Below are positions 24,189 to 31,681 of a stretch of 47,515 nucleotides of DNA, piece after piece. Source of the DNA: Candidatus Curtissbacteria bacterium (lineage in GTDB: Bacteria; Patescibacteriota; Microgenomatia; Curtissbacterales; GWA2-41-24). The stretch's first letter is position 1. Each line of letters begins with the position of its first letter. The notes under the pieces were generated by a model. That model saw nothing but the letters and a program-made list of their open reading frames with translations. It was not told the origin of the DNA and did not search any database. Position numbers and translations under genes: made by a program. The DNA lies in assembly GCA_024654445.1 (NCBI GenBank), contig JANLHP010000017.1:97009-144523 (forward strand). The letters are read 5' to 3'.

Positions 24189-24494
24189 ATGAGCGCTGAA
24201 CGAAAAACAAGTCAAACTCTTCCTGTACTGCACGCGCTGGTGCCTGGAGAAATTTTGGTTCAATCTAGGGATGATGTTTCACATGTGGACAACTTGAAGC
24301 AAGACGCCCAAAATTACTTGGACGGTCAGCCTGGCATTTTAGATCACGCGAAAGAAAAAGGTAAAGATATTATTGCCAGGACTTCATCTCACGGGAAGGT
24401 AATATTGATTGGCGTAGGAGTAGCGGCGTTTGCAGGTACAGCAGGAGCAATTTTAATTTATAGGCATGAACACGACAAATCAGTAGAAACTTAG
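24189..24494 (+). CDS. Hypothetical protein, 101 aa, with C-terminal membrane helix
   Basis: The family is not recognised. Residues 1-70 are soluble (VLHALVPGEILVQSRDDVSHVDNLKQDAQNYLDGQ), followed by one membrane helix (about 71-92, VILIGVGVAAFAGTAGAILIYR) and a short polar tail. This is the layout of a tail-anchored protein with the large part in the cytosol. It is convergent with the 53-residue minus-strand gene, and their ends overlap by 4 nt. A TATAAT box ends 8 nt before the ATG, with no Shine-Dalgarno. Confidence 0.65.
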   Translation: MSAERKTSQTLPVLHALVPGEILVQSRDDVSHVDNLKQDAQNYLDGQPGILDHAKEKGKDIIARTSSHGKVILIGVGVAAFAGTAGAILIYRHEHDKSVET

Positions 24495-24652
24495 TAGCCT
24501 GGAATGCTAGGTGCTCCGGAACCGGAGAGGAAGAAATAGTAAACTGCTGCGTAAACAAGACCCCCGATTATTAAATAAATAACAACCCATTGCCAAAGAG
24601 GCCTTTTCCCGTAGCCTTTTTTCTCTGGGGTTGTTGTTTGTTCGTCTGCCAT
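24491..24652 (-). CDS. Small membrane protein, 53 aa (KGYGKRPLWQW type)
   Basis: This gene starts at the ATG at 24652 and ends with TAA at 24491. The 53 residues read as a charged N-terminus with KKGYGKRPLWQW, one membrane helix (WVVIYLIIGGLVYAAVYYFFL) and a Gly/Ser/Pro tail. The even hydrophobicity and the aromatic/basic interface before the helix support a real gene. The function is unknown. A TATTCT box lies 10 nt before the ATG. Its end overlaps the end of the 101-residue plus-strand gene by 4 nt. Confidence 0.75.
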   Translation of the reverse strand: MADEQTTTPEKKGYGKRPLWQWVVIYLIIGGLVYAAVYYFFLSGSGAPSIPGY

Positions 24653-24692
24653 ATCTAATTTAAGAATAGAACTAGTTTGATTCTAAGTCAAA

Positions 24693-25196
24693 TTAAGTTT
24701 GGACTGTGAGTGGCAGTTGCCCTGAAAGTACTTTTTCCACAACTGCTCGGGGTTCAAGCCTTGCCAGCTCACGAGGGTCAGCAATGTGAAATGTATCGAG
24801 TATTTGGCGCGGTTCTTCGACGCTGAACACTTGCTCGTCAACTTGCCCTACGGGTCCCGCGCATCTTGCTATAAGTACGTCTGCCAAAAGCTGTTGTGTT
24901 TTCGGGTTTTTAACAACGGAAAATGTTGTAAGTTTAGGTTTTAATTCGGCTGGAAAATGCCTTCTTGCATTTTCTCCATCCTCGAGTTTTAGTTGCAGCT
25001 CTCTGATTTTTGGAAAATACTGGGGGTGGTTGTGAGCGGCTGCTTGCCAACTTTCTTCTGTTCCTTCCTGGTATGCATGCAGCACGTCCTGGGCTACCGC
25101 CTCTAACGGTTCGGGGTTTTCGGGAGTTTTACGAGCTTCCCTTCCTATTGCTTTTTTAAAGAGAACGCCTATCTGGCCACCTATTTCCACGGGCAT
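24693..25196 (-). CDS. Tandem paralogue B, 167 aa, unknown family
   Basis: The 167-residue soluble, helical protein is a diverged copy of the upstream 190-residue protein. Shared points are KIRELQ...L against KILELQQAL, LLADVLIARCAGPVGQVDEQV against LLIDILWARSTSSEGRLNRRV, and the C-terminal VVEKVLSGQLPLTVQT against VIAYVLTGRLKLTTQT. It has no membrane helix or catalytic motif. The ATG directly follows the TAG of the paralogue (TAGATG), so the two are translationally coupled and may form a heteromer. I do not recognise the family. Confidence 0.7.
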   Translation of the reverse strand: MPVEIGGQIGVLFKKAIGREARKTPENPEPLEAVAQDVLHAYQEGTEESWQAAAHNHPQYFPKIRELQLKLEDGENARRHFPAELKPKLTTFSVVKNPKTQQLLADVLIARCAGPVGQVDEQVFSVEEPRQILDTFHIADPRELARLEPRAVVEKVLSGQLPLTVQT

Positions 25197-25769
25197 CTAT
25201 AAATTAAGTATACTGCGATTATTGTCGGTGTACGAGTGGTCAGTTTGAGTAGTAAGTTTTAGTCTCCCTGTAAGTACGTACGCGATAACTGTTTCGGGTT
25301 TTATATCCTTTAGTTCATTACTGTTTCTGATTCCCATTTCATTGAACATAGTTCTTGATTCGACAATTCTATCTACCCTTCGGTTAAGTCGACCTTCCGA
25401 ACTTGTGGATCTTGCCCAGAGAATATCGATTAAGAGATGGGGAGCGTAAGCAAATCTGGTTCCAGGGAAATAATTCTGAACAAGATTTCTCAAGTCTTCG
25501 GGAGCGTTTTCTTGTGCAGTTTGAGCTTTCTTTAAGGCTTGTTGTAATTCCAAGATTTTTTCTGAATAAACTGGGTTATTTTTGGCTGTTTCTGTCCACC
25601 GATGGTTGTTTGTAACTTCATCTAATTCTTCGATATCTCTTAAATGAAATTCTAAACGGTAAACAGTAAAGACGCTTTTTGCCGCTTTGATTAAATCGCT
25701 TCTTTGCGGCGCTTCCGGATTGCTTGTGCTTTTGAAGCTTCTGACGAATTCTCCAATTCTTTCAAGCAT
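25197..25769 (-). CDS. Tandem paralogue A, 190 aa, unknown family
   Basis: First gene of the pair. The 190 residues are mainly helical and charged (DLIKAAKSVFTVYRLEFHLRDIEELDE, then KILELQQALKKAQTAQE), with a conserved-looking second half (LLIDILWARSTSSEGRLNRRVDRIVE, LKDIKPETVIAYVLTGRLKLTTQT). It differs from paralogue B by an extra C-terminal extension of about 15 residues. No signal peptide, membrane helix or known motif is present. It lies among tiny membrane-protein genes, which does not suggest a pathway. Confidence 0.7.
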   Translation of the reverse strand: MLERIGEFVRSFKSTSNPEAPQRSDLIKAAKSVFTVYRLEFHLRDIEELDEVTNNHRWTETAKNNPVYSEKILELQQALKKAQTAQENAPEDLRNLVQNYFPGTRFAYAPHLLIDILWARSTSSEGRLNRRVDRIVESRTMFNEMGIRNSNELKDIKPETVIAYVLTGRLKLTTQTDHSYTDNNRSILNL

Positions 25770-25835
25770 TTATTGGTGTGGATAATACTCCTTGGATAAT
25801 TTCCTTGTCAAACTTGGAATTGGGGGCAGGTGTGC

Positions 25836-25841
25836 TATACT
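25836..25841 (+). promoter_or_regulatory. -10 box of the 66-aa gene (with TTGGAA -35)
   Basis: TATACT, 9 nt before the ATG at 25851. TTGGAA at 25814-25819 gives a 16-nt spacer. Confidence 0.55.
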
Positions 25842-25850
25842 AAATTCGAA

Positions 25851-26051
25851 ATGACAGAAACAGGAGAAAGCTCACCAGGCGTCGCAACACCAGAACCAAC
25901 AGTAGCGGAACCTGTGGTTCCTGCTCAAAACACTGAAGCCCCTAAAGAACCTTCTGGGCTGGGAGCATTTATTGCTAAAGCTCGAGCTGCTCTTCATCTA
26001 GGACCAAAGCCAGAAGCACCAGTTCCTCCAGCAAATCCACAAGCTAAATAA
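25851..26051 (+). CDS. Small proline/alanine-rich protein, 66 aa
   Basis: Low-complexity protein rich in Pro, Ala, Glu and Val (EPTVAEPVVPAQNTEAPKEP) around one short amphipathic helix (LGAFIAKARAALHL). The end is again proline-rich. It has no membrane helix. The start is set at the ATG at 25851, 9 nt after TATACT; a reading seven codons longer would overlap the promoter. Its end overlaps the minus-strand 55-residue gene by 8 nt. The function is unknown. Confidence 0.6.
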   Translation: MTETGESSPGVATPEPTVAEPVVPAQNTEAPKEPSGLGAFIAKARAALHLGPKPEAPVPPANPQAK

Positions 26052-26211
26052 TTTTTTGGGAACTAGTTTTGTTTTTTCTTCCCCAGTAGAAAATAATTAC
26101 AAATATTAGCACCGCGGAAAAGATAATTAGAATTACAATTGCTCCGGTTACGCCAATAATTCCAACAAGTTTTAAAACTCCTGTAATTATTTGCCCAAAT
26201 GCTTCCCTCAC
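26044..26211 (-). CDS. Small membrane protein, 55 aa, GTG start
   Basis: GTG at 26211 opens a 55-codon frame with TAG at 26044. The peptide has an amphipathic start (REAFGQIITGVLKLVGIIG), a long hydrophobic helix (VTGAIVILIIFSAVLIFVIIFYW) and a basic tail (GRKNK). A perfect TATAAT (26218-26223) ends 6 nt before the GTG and overlaps the stop codon of the upstream 58-residue gene. It is a probable one-helix membrane protein of unknown role. Start choice rests on the promoter spacing. Confidence 0.65.
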   Translation of the reverse strand: MREAFGQIITGVLKLVGIIGVTGAIVILIIFSAVLIFVIIFYWGRKNKTSSQKII

Positions 26212-26217
26212 GCAAAA

Positions 26218-26223
26218 ATTATA
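26218..26223 (-). promoter_or_regulatory. -10 box of the 55-aa gene
   Basis: Perfect TATAAT on the minus strand, 6 nt before the GTG. It overlaps by 1 nt the sequence adjoining the stop codon (26224-26226) of the gene upstream. Confidence 0.55.
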
Positions 26224-26400
26224 TCACCGGGAGAATTGAGAGTGTGGTCGTCTGAAACTTAGCCAGACTATGTTGATGAGAGAGTGAGTTATTATTGCCA
26301 CAATTAGTCCAAAGTTGACCATTGACCACCATGGTTCAAATCTTGAAGTATAACGAGAGAAATTGAGATTTTTAGACCACAGAATTGTGGCATTTTTCAT
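26224..26400 (-). CDS. Small membrane protein, 58 aa
   Basis: ATG at 26400 to TGA at 26224. The peptide has a polar, aromatic N-terminal half (MKNATILWSKNLNFSRYTSRFEPWW) followed by one membrane helix (MVNFGLIVAIITHSLINIVWLSF) and a basic tail (RRPHSQFSR). Trp-Trp at the interface and the positive end after the helix fit a real membrane protein. A TATAAT box (26409-26414) lies 8 nt before the ATG, with no Shine-Dalgarno. The function is unknown. Confidence 0.65.
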   Translation of the reverse strand: MKNATILWSKNLNFSRYTSRFEPWWSMVNFGLIVAIITHSLINIVWLSFRRPHSQFSR

Positions 26401-26408
26401 TTTGGAAA

Positions 26409-26414
26409 ATTATA
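26409..26414 (-). promoter_or_regulatory. -10 box of the 58-aa gene
   Basis: Perfect TATAAT on the minus strand, 8 nt before the ATG at 26400. Confidence 0.55.
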
Positions 26415-26470
26415 GCATTAGACTATTGAGTGAAGTGGCAACTGTTTCATGAATGGTTGTATGATTGAGG

Positions 26471-26476
26471 TATAAT
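26471..26476 (+). promoter_or_regulatory. -10 box of the DUF5678-like gene
   Basis: Perfect TATAAT, 8 nt before the ATG at 26485. Confidence 0.6.
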
Positions 26477-26484
26477 TTATTCCT

Positions 26485-26679
26485 ATGGCTATTGACTGGT
26501 CGACAATTTTTAAAAAATATAGGGGTAAATGGATTGCTCTTAAGGACGATGAGAAAACTGTAATTGCTGCTGGCGAAACTGCAGTTAAGGCTCTTGAATC
26601 TGCAAAGAAGAAAGGTCACCAAAATCCAATTTTGGTGGAAATGCCAAAACACCTCGTGCCATTAACGTTGCAAACATAG
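26485..26679 (+). CDS. DUF5678-like small protein, 64 aa
   Basis: The segment YRGKWIALKDDEKTVIAAGETAVKALESAKKKGHQNPILVEMPK has the shape of DUF5678: Gly-Lys-Trp-x-Ala-Leu, a strand ending in an A/G-rich turn, a helix, then Pro-Ile-Leu before a hydrophobic strand. Members are small and of unknown function. The protein is soluble. A TATAAT box ends 8 nt before the ATG. A further TATAAT (26684-26689) follows the stop, but I cannot tie it to a gene. Confidence 0.75.
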   Translation: MAIDWSTIFKKYRGKWIALKDDEKTVIAAGETAVKALESAKKKGHQNPILVEMPKHLVPLTLQT

Positions 26680-26755
26680 GGTATAATATAAGTGCAAGTA
26701 AGTCCCTATGTGTGGGGTTCCGGATGGTTCCTCATAAAAGCACATGGGGCATTGT

Positions 26756-27394
26756 TTATTTAAATAGACCATTTTCCTCGACTATTTTTTTCTTAATCAC
26801 ATCATAATAAATACCATCTAATTTTTCATACTTTCTAAAAATAGCCCAACTAACAAAATCCGTTGCCTGCAGAGATTTTTCTTCTGATGGAGATTTTATC
26901 TGAACGCTTATTTTGACTTTGTGATTATCAATGGTTTGTTTCTCGATATAATCTTTAAAATTTTCATTAAGAAATTTATTTGTTTCTCTTTTTGCTGCTA
27001 TAAAAGTTACATTTTTATTGGTATCAACCAGCTTTTTGGTCATGATTCTGTCAAGTAAAATATTGGTAACATAATTGTAAAGAACATGTTTTTGTTGCCT
27101 TAGCCTCGTATAGACTTTTTCTTTGTTCAAATAAATAGTCATTATTGTGATCTCTTTTTTATTTAAGAGTTTGAGAAGACTTAATCGGGTTCTGGGTTTT
27201 TCTTTGTAAGAGTGGAGCACGCCACCGCTTAATTTTTTAACTTTTTTCCTAAGTTGTGAATGCACTTTCTTGACTACTTTTTCAAGAGGCTTTTTGTCTT
27301 CGATTGAAACAGCAGTGATGACGAAAAATTTTGAATTTTTCTTTTTCGAGTTAAATCCCAAGTCTCCTGATTCATCCAAGAATATATAAGCCAT
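26756..27394 (-). CDS. DUF3800 domain protein
   Basis: The start MAYIFLDESGDLGF and the late motif LQATDFVSWAIFRKYEKLDGIYYDVIKKKIV are characteristic of DUF3800, a family with an RNase H-like fold; Asp7, Glu8, Asp11 and the late Asp are candidate metal ligands. Members are often found on mobile elements or near defence genes, and their activity is not established. The 212 residues are very rich in Lys, Ile and Asn and look more AT-rich than the neighbouring chaperone genes, which suggests transfer from outside. Confidence 0.85.
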   Translation of the reverse strand: MAYIFLDESGDLGFNSKKKNSKFFVITAVSIEDKKPLEKVVKKVHSQLRKKVKKLSGGVLHSYKEKPRTRLSLLKLLNKKEITIMTIYLNKEKVYTRLRQQKHVLYNYVTNILLDRIMTKKLVDTNKNVTFIAAKRETNKFLNENFKDYIEKQTIDNHKVKISVQIKSPSEEKSLQATDFVSWAIFRKYEKLDGIYYDVIKKKIVEENGLFK

Positions 27395-27449
27395 GATCAG
27401 TCTTGTGTATTAGTCTCTTCCTAACTTATGATCAATGATTTTAGGAGTT

Positions 27450-27526
27450 TTCTAACTCTTCCAAGAGTTCTTTTTTCCCTTCGACTGCGTTCTGCAAAAT
27501 TGCAGAACTTCGCTCAGGATAGATTA
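27450..27526. repeat. Palindromic element and relic of a second dnaJ 3' end
   Basis: The element 27480-27526 has the form CCTTCGACTGCG-TTCTGCA-AATT-TGCAGAA-CTTCGCTCAGGA. Downstream on the minus strand, 27450-27482 reads KKRTLGRVRKLL or, in another frame, KELLEELENS and a stop. The second reading closely matches the C-terminus of DnaJ ([11 protein letters not shown]). The relic also folds into AACTCTT/AAGAGTT followed by CTTTTTT on the plus strand. Confidence 0.6.
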
Positions 27527-28368
27527 TCTAACTCCTCGAGTAATCTTTTTTGCTCTTTGGATAATCTAGTTGGGACTTTGAGGCGGACGATGACGTAGTG
27601 GTCGCCTTTGGCGGGGCCGCTGACGCGTTTAATTCCTTGACCTTTAAGACGGATTTGAGTTCCGGGTTGGGTGCCTGCTGGAACTCGTATTTTAACGTTG
27701 CCGTCGACTGTTTCTATTTTGGCTTCTGTTCCAAGGGCGAGTTCTGTAAACGAAAATTGTTTTTCGCTGATAACGTCTGCTGCGCGTCTTTGAAATTTAG
27801 GATGAGAACCAACTTGAACTACTAAAATAAAATCTTTGAATTGGATTTCGGAACCGTTGTCAACGCCGGGGGGGATTTTTATTTTTTGTCTTTTGCCATT
27901 TACTTCGATTTCTTTTTCCGCTCCATGAATCGCGTCCATAAAGTCGACGTTTACTAAATAGCGGGGGAGCCGTGCTTGTCGTCCAAAAGGTGATCTTTCA
28001 CCGAAGATACTTTCGAAAATATCAAATGGGTCGGAAAATCCGCTGAAGTCGAATCCTGCTCCATCGCCCTGTCCCATATTGCTCCAGCTGTAGGTTTGGT
28101 AACCGCCCCGTCCTTGCCCAGCACCACCGAAACCGCCGCCCGGTTCAAAGGCGCTATGGCCATATTGGTCGTAGGCGCTTTTCTTCTGCGGGTCAGAAAG
28201 TACCTGGTACGCTTCGTTAATTTGTTTGAATTTTTCCTCGGCGCCTGAAGTTTTGTCGACGTCGGGGTGATGCTTGCGCGCTTTGGTGCGGTATGCCTTT
28301 TTTATTTCTTCTGCACTAGCGCTTTTATTGACGCCAAGGATTTCATAGTAGTCTTCTTTACTGGCCAT
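27514..28368 (-). CDS. dnaJ: DnaJ-type co-chaperone without zinc domain (type II)
   Basis: DnaJ proteins stimulate DnaK ATPase and deliver substrates. The J domain is at 5-70 with HPD at 34-36. A Gly/Phe-rich region follows (75-115), then the two C-terminal beta domains ([16 protein letters not shown] to [13 protein letters not shown]). The CxxCxGxG zinc repeats of type I DnaJ are absent, so it resembles CbpA. The 284 residues end where a palindromic repeat supplies the stop. A TATAAT box (28377-28382) lies 8 nt before the ATG, so it may be transcribed apart from dnaK. Confidence 0.93.
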   Translation of the reverse strand: MASKEDYYEILGVNKSASAEEIKKAYRTKARKHHPDVDKTSGAEEKFKQINEAYQVLSDPQKKSAYDQYGHSAFEPGGGFGGAGQGRGGYQTYSWSNMGQGDGAGFDFSGFSDPFDIFESIFGERSPFGRQARLPRYLVNVDFMDAIHGAEKEIEVNGKRQKIKIPPGVDNGSEIQFKDFILVVQVGSHPKFQRRAADVISEKQFSFTELALGTEAKIETVDGNVKIRVPAGTQPGTQIRLKGQGIKRVSGPAKGDHYVIVRLKVPTRLSKEQKRLLEELDNLS

Positions 28369-28376
28369 AGCTTCAT

Positions 28377-28382
28377 ATTATA
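28377..28382 (-). promoter_or_regulatory. -10 box of dnaJ
   Basis: Perfect TATAAT on the minus strand, 8 nt before the dnaJ ATG. Confidence 0.6.
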
Positions 28383-28390
28383 CAAGTATG

Positions 28391-28482
28391 ATTTAAGGTG
28401 GCATCCTTGAGTCATCGAAAGTCATTCGACTCTGAGGGATGAGCTTTCAAGCTCAGACTCGAAGAGGTGCCCTACCTTAAAT
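28391..28482. repeat. Large compound hairpin between dnaJ and the DUF6941-like gene
   Basis: ATTTAAGGT and ACCTTAAAT close a 92-bp element. Inside are GAGTC/GACTC and GAGCTT/AAGCTC stems. Confidence 0.6.
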
Positions 28483-28536
28483 CTTAAAAGTTCAAGGATG
28501 AGACCTTAATACAAGGATCTCACCTTTAACTTTTAG
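28483..28536. repeat. Long hairpin sharing the CAAGGATGAGACCTT core
   Basis: CTTAAAAGTT plus AAGGATGAGA pairs with the opposite arm TCTCACCTT plus AACTTTTAG, giving about 18-20 bp with small interruptions. It overlaps the stop codon of the 143-residue gene and shares a 15-mer with the hairpin at 18713-18742. It could act as that gene's 3' structure. Confidence 0.65.
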
Positions 28537-28964
28537 TTGCCTACTTTGTTGCCTTGGAGATCTTGTCCTTGGTAGGTTGGAGTAGTTTTATTGACTTTAA
28601 ATTCCAGTCCCCCTACTTTTTGACCTTCTGTCAGTATTTCTACTTTGTAAGTACCCGTGAGAGGGAGTGGAAAATTGACAAGTTCTGTAATCAGATTGGC
28701 GCGACCGTTTGGACCAAGCGCTACTTTTAGTTCTTTGTCTGGGAAAGATTGGTCCGTTTCTTGTGGTGGGGTAAGTTTGAGTAAGATATCGTATTCTTTG
28801 CCCGCGTCGCCGACGAGAACAGCAACCAAAAACATTTTTGGCCAAGAAGTTGGAAGATCGGTTACAAAGAACTGGTCAAAAATTCCAAGGATCGAAAGTG
28901 TTTGTTCACGAGAAACCATCGCGTAATCGCAAAGAACGAAAATCTCGGTTGTTAAGCTTTGCAT
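28533..28964 (-). CDS. DUF6941-like conserved hypothetical, 143 aa
   Basis: The start FVLCDYAMVSREQTLSILGIFDQFF resembles the DUF6941 type, in which a beta-sandwich begins with this CDYA...LSILGIFD pattern. The rest alternates strands (FLVAVLVGDAGKEYDILLKLTPP, GTYKVEILTEGQKVGGLEFKV). It is soluble and without a catalytic motif. The function is unknown. It sits between dnaK and dnaJ, but an AT-rich repeat of about 90 bp separates it from dnaK, so a chaperone role cannot be assumed. The stop codon lies inside a hairpin. Confidence 0.75.
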   Translation of the reverse strand: MQSLTTEIFVLCDYAMVSREQTLSILGIFDQFFVTDLPTSWPKMFLVAVLVGDAGKEYDILLKLTPPQETDQSFPDKELKVALGPNGRANLITELVNFPLPLTGTYKVEILTEGQKVGGLEFKVNKTTPTYQGQDLQGNKVGN

Positions 28965-28971
28965 AAATTTC

Positions 28972-29055
28972 TAATTCTTAATTTCTAATCAAATCCCAAT
29001 TTTAAAATTTCTAAATAATTTAGAACAATTAGGTCAATTAGAAATTAGGTTAATT
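28972..29055. repeat. AT-rich spacer with repeated TTAGAAATT units
   Basis: On the minus strand units such as TTAGAAATTTT, TTAGAAATTAAG and TTAGAAATTTATG recur between dnaK and the next gene. The low-complexity pattern looks like a small tandem or dispersed repeat rather than a regulator. Confidence 0.55.
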
Positions 29056-29057
29056 CT

Positions 29058-30965
29058 CTACTCCTTTACGACTTCGCCTTCCTGGACGTCTCCGTCCGCT
29101 TTAGGCTGGCCGTTTTCCGGTGGAGTTTGGTCGTTGGCTTCGGTTGTTTGCCCCTCTGTGCCAGGTGCTTGTTGGCCTTGGTACATAGATTCGCCTATCT
29201 TTGATAGTACGGCTGAGAGTTCGTCTGTTTTTGCTTTGACTTCTTCGATTGACCCAGATGATTGAACTTCTTTGACGGCTTTAATTTTTTCTTCGACTTC
29301 GGTTCTGATTTCTGCTGGAACTTTGTCTCCCCCGTCTTTGAGCGCTTTTTCGGCTTGGTAAGTTAAGGAGTCTGCTTTGTTTCTTGTTTCGATTTCTTCT
29401 TTTTTGGCTTCGTCTTCTTTGGCGTGTTCTTCGGCCTCTTTGGTCATCCTTTGAATCTCTTCGTCGGTTAGACCAGTAGATCCGGTAATTTTTATTGACT
29501 GTTCTTTGCCGGTTGCTTTGTCTTTTGCTTTAACATTTAGGATTCCATTTGCATCAAGGTCGAATGTGACTTCGACTTGTGGCATACCCCTGGGTGAAGG
29601 CGGAATGCCGTCTAAAATGAAGCGGCCGAGAGATTTGTTGTCTGCTGCCATTGGCCGCTCACCCTGCAGAACGTTAATTTCGACGGATGTTTGGTTGTCG
29701 GCAGCCGTTGAGAATACTTCTGTTTTAGATGTTGGGACGGTTGTGTTTCTTGTGATAAGTGGTGTTGAAACTGCGCCTAATGTTTCGATACCCAAAGTTA
29801 GCGGGGTAACATCCAAAAGAACCATTTCTTTCATTTCGCCGGTCAAAACAGCGCCTTGGACTGCGGCTCCGATCGCGACAACTTCGTCAGGGTTCAAGCC
29901 TTTGTGTGGTTCTTTACCAAAGAATTCTTTAACTTTCTGTGACACGAGCGGCATTCTGGTCATACCACCGACAAGAATTACTTCATCGATTTTGCTGTTT
30001 TCGAGTTTGGCGTCTTTGAGAGCATCTTTTACAGGACCAAAAGTTTTTTCGACTAATTCACCGACGATCGATTCTAACTTCGCGCGTGAAAGTTTTAGCT
30101 GCAAATGTTTTGGACCGGCTGCGTCTGCTGTGAGGTAGGGGATCGAAATTTCAGTTTCAGTTGTAGACGAAAGCTCGATCTTTGCTTTTTCGGCAGCATC
30201 TCTAAGTCTTTGCAGAGCTTGTCTGTCTTCTTTAACGTCGACGCCTGATTCTTTTTTGAACTCGTCTGCCAAAAATTCGAGGATTTTTTGGTCAAAATCG
30301 TCTCCACCAAGGTGAGTATCACCATTTGTTGCCTTAACTTCGAAAACGCCTTCACCCAGCTCGAGGATTGAAATATCGAAAGTTCCGCCACCAAGATCGT
30401 AAACCGCGATTGTGTGCGCGTGGGCTTTGTCGAGACCATAAGCAAGCGCGGCTGCTGTCGGTTCGTTGATGATTCTTTCTACTTCAAGACCAGCAATTTC
30501 GCCAGCTTGTTTGGTTGCCTGTCTTTGTGAATCGTCGAAGTAGGCGGGAACAGTAATAACTGCTTTTTCGACTTTTTCACCGAGGTAGCTTTCAGCGTCC
30601 GCCTTGATCTTTTGAAGGATCATTGCCGAAATTTCTTGTGGAGTGTAATCTTTGCCTTCGACCGAAACGATAGCCATGCCATCGCGGCCTTCTTTGACTT
30701 CGTATGGGAGCCATTTAATGTCTCTTTGAACTTCGGGGTCTTTATATTTGCGACCCATTAATCTTTTAATTGAAAAAATTGTTGTTTTGGGGTTTACGAC
30801 CATCTGGCGCTTAGCAACATCCCCAACGATGTGTTTTTCGGGGTCGACGACAGACGGAATTATGTTTCTGCCTTCCGCGCTGTGGATTACTTTTGGTTTC
30901 CCAGCTTCGACTACAGAAACTACTGAATTTGTTGTTCCTAAATCTATTCCTACTACTTTGCTCAT
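29058..30965 (-). CDS. dnaK: Chaperone DnaK (Hsp70)
   Basis: DnaK binds exposed hydrophobic peptides in an ATP-driven cycle with GrpE and DnaJ. The protein starts [21 protein letters not shown] take the ATG at 30965, because the longer reading adds 17 residues unlike any Hsp70. The signatures [17 protein letters not shown] and [11 protein letters not shown] are present, then the substrate domain ([12 protein letters not shown]) and lid. The tail is rich in Gln, Gly and Glu and ends in EGEVVKE. About 635 residues is the standard length. It is part of the hrcA-grpE-dnaK order. Confidence 0.98.
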   Translation of the reverse strand: MSKVVGIDLGTTNSVVSVVEAGKPKVIHSAEGRNIIPSVVDPEKHIVGDVAKRQMVVNPKTTIFSIKRLMGRKYKDPEVQRDIKWLPYEVKEGRDGMAIVSVEGKDYTPQEISAMILQKIKADAESYLGEKVEKAVITVPAYFDDSQRQATKQAGEIAGLEVERIINEPTAAALAYGLDKAHAHTIAVYDLGGGTFDISILELGEGVFEVKATNGDTHLGGDDFDQKILEFLADEFKKESGVDVKEDRQALQRLRDAAEKAKIELSSTTETEISIPYLTADAAGPKHLQLKLSRAKLESIVGELVEKTFGPVKDALKDAKLENSKIDEVILVGGMTRMPLVSQKVKEFFGKEPHKGLNPDEVVAIGAAVQGAVLTGEMKEMVLLDVTPLTLGIETLGAVSTPLITRNTTVPTSKTEVFSTAADNQTSVEINVLQGERPMAADNKSLGRFILDGIPPSPRGMPQVEVTFDLDANGILNVKAKDKATGKEQSIKITGSTGLTDEEIQRMTKEAEEHAKEDEAKKEEIETRNKADSLTYQAEKALKDGGDKVPAEIRTEVEEKIKAVKEVQSSGSIEEVKAKTDELSAVLSKIGESMYQGQQAPGTEGQTTEANDQTPPENGQPKADGDVQEGEVVKE

Positions 30966-31032
30966 GTTATTGTTCGAATGAAATAAGAGAGCTTGTTTTG
31001 TTCGCTTCGCTCTCAAAATGAGAACTTACCTT

Positions 31033-31097
31033 TGTCATTCCGGACTTGATCCGGAATCTATTTATATTATAGATCCTTCGCTTCGCTCAGGATGACA
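31033..31097. repeat. Palindromic repeat between dnaK and grpE
   Basis: This 65-bp element begins TGTCATTCCGG and ends CAGGATGACA, with inner pairs CCGG-ACTTGAT-CCGG and TCTAT/ATAGA. It also contains the CTTCGCTTCGCTCAGGATGA motif seen inside lepA. It is the same class as 2729-2794. Confidence 0.8.
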
Positions 31098-31111
31098 CTT
31101 CTCGACTCGTT

Positions 31112-31675
31112 TCACTCGCTCGAAGAATATTCTTCGGTTGCCTCCTTTTTCTCTATTCGTTGATTATTTTCTTCTTTTTGACTTCGGCCTATCGCCACTT
31201 GCGCCGGTCTTAGGACCTTATCATTTATTTTATAACCTTTTCTTAAAACCTTCACCACTTTATCCCCTCGACTTCGCTCGGGGCCTTTGGCGTTCTCTAA
31301 TTCTACAACCTCAATTGCTTCATGTTCGTTTGGGTCAAATTGTGTTCCTTCTGCTTGTATTTCTTCGACGCCTTCTTGCCTTAAAACTTCTTTAAATTGG
31401 CTAATTACCATTTCGAGGCCTTTGTCGTTCAAGTGTTTCTGAGCATTTTCCAAGTTATCGAGAACGGGTAAAAGTTTTTCGATAACCAGGGCCGATGTTA
31501 AAGTCCCGAGCAGTCGTCTTTCTTCATCGATTCTTCGCTCTAAGTTCTGATAATCGGCGAGTGCCCGCTTCAGTTGACCTTCGAGTTGTGATACTTGTGG
31601 GTCAACTAATTCTTTCTCGTCTTTTACCTTTTTGTCCGTGTTATCGTTTTTGACAGTCTTTTTGTTTTTACTCAT
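31112..31675 (-). CDS. grpE: Nucleotide exchange factor GrpE with repeat-derived segment
   Basis: GrpE exchanges ADP on DnaK. The 187 residues have the charged N-terminus, the long dimer helix (SQLEGQLKRALADYQNLERRIDEERR) and the beta domain (GTQFDPNEHEAIEVVE, VVKVLRKGYKINDKVLRPAQVAIG). In the beta domain the loop reads AKGPERSRGDK, where the DNA is the palindrome CCCCTCGACTTCGCTCGGGG (31264-31283), a short version of the dispersed repeat. The last codons (EEYSSSE) and stop are also made of repeat-like GAGCGAGTGAAACGAG sequence. hrcA lies 6 nt upstream. Confidence 0.95.
   Translation of the reverse strand: MSKNKKTVKNDNTDKKVKDEKELVDPQVSQLEGQLKRALADYQNLERRIDEERRLLGTLTSALVIEKLLPVLDNLENAQKHLNDKGLEMVISQFKEVLRQEGVEEIQAEGTQFDPNEHEAIEVVELENAKGPERSRGDKVVKVLRKGYKINDKVLRPAQVAIGRSQKEENNQRIEKKEATEEYSSSE
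31264..31283. repeat. Palindromic repeat inside grpE
   Basis: CCCCTCGACTTCGCTCGGGG, in frame, encodes PERSRG in GrpE. It is related to the CTTCGCT repeat family seen between genes. Confidence 0.7.
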
Positions 31676-31681
31676 ACTTTT

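Noticed and set aside
26684-26763. TATAAT followed by a short GTG ORF (23 codons) or a small RNA with a CACAT/ATGTG stem
   Set aside because: The ORF end overlaps the end of the DUF3800 gene, the stem is weak, and no -35 box or conservation can be shown.
29506-30138. 210-codon open frame antisense to dnaK
   Set aside because: The opposite strand is a perfect Hsp70, and long antisense frames over dnaK are a familiar artefact.
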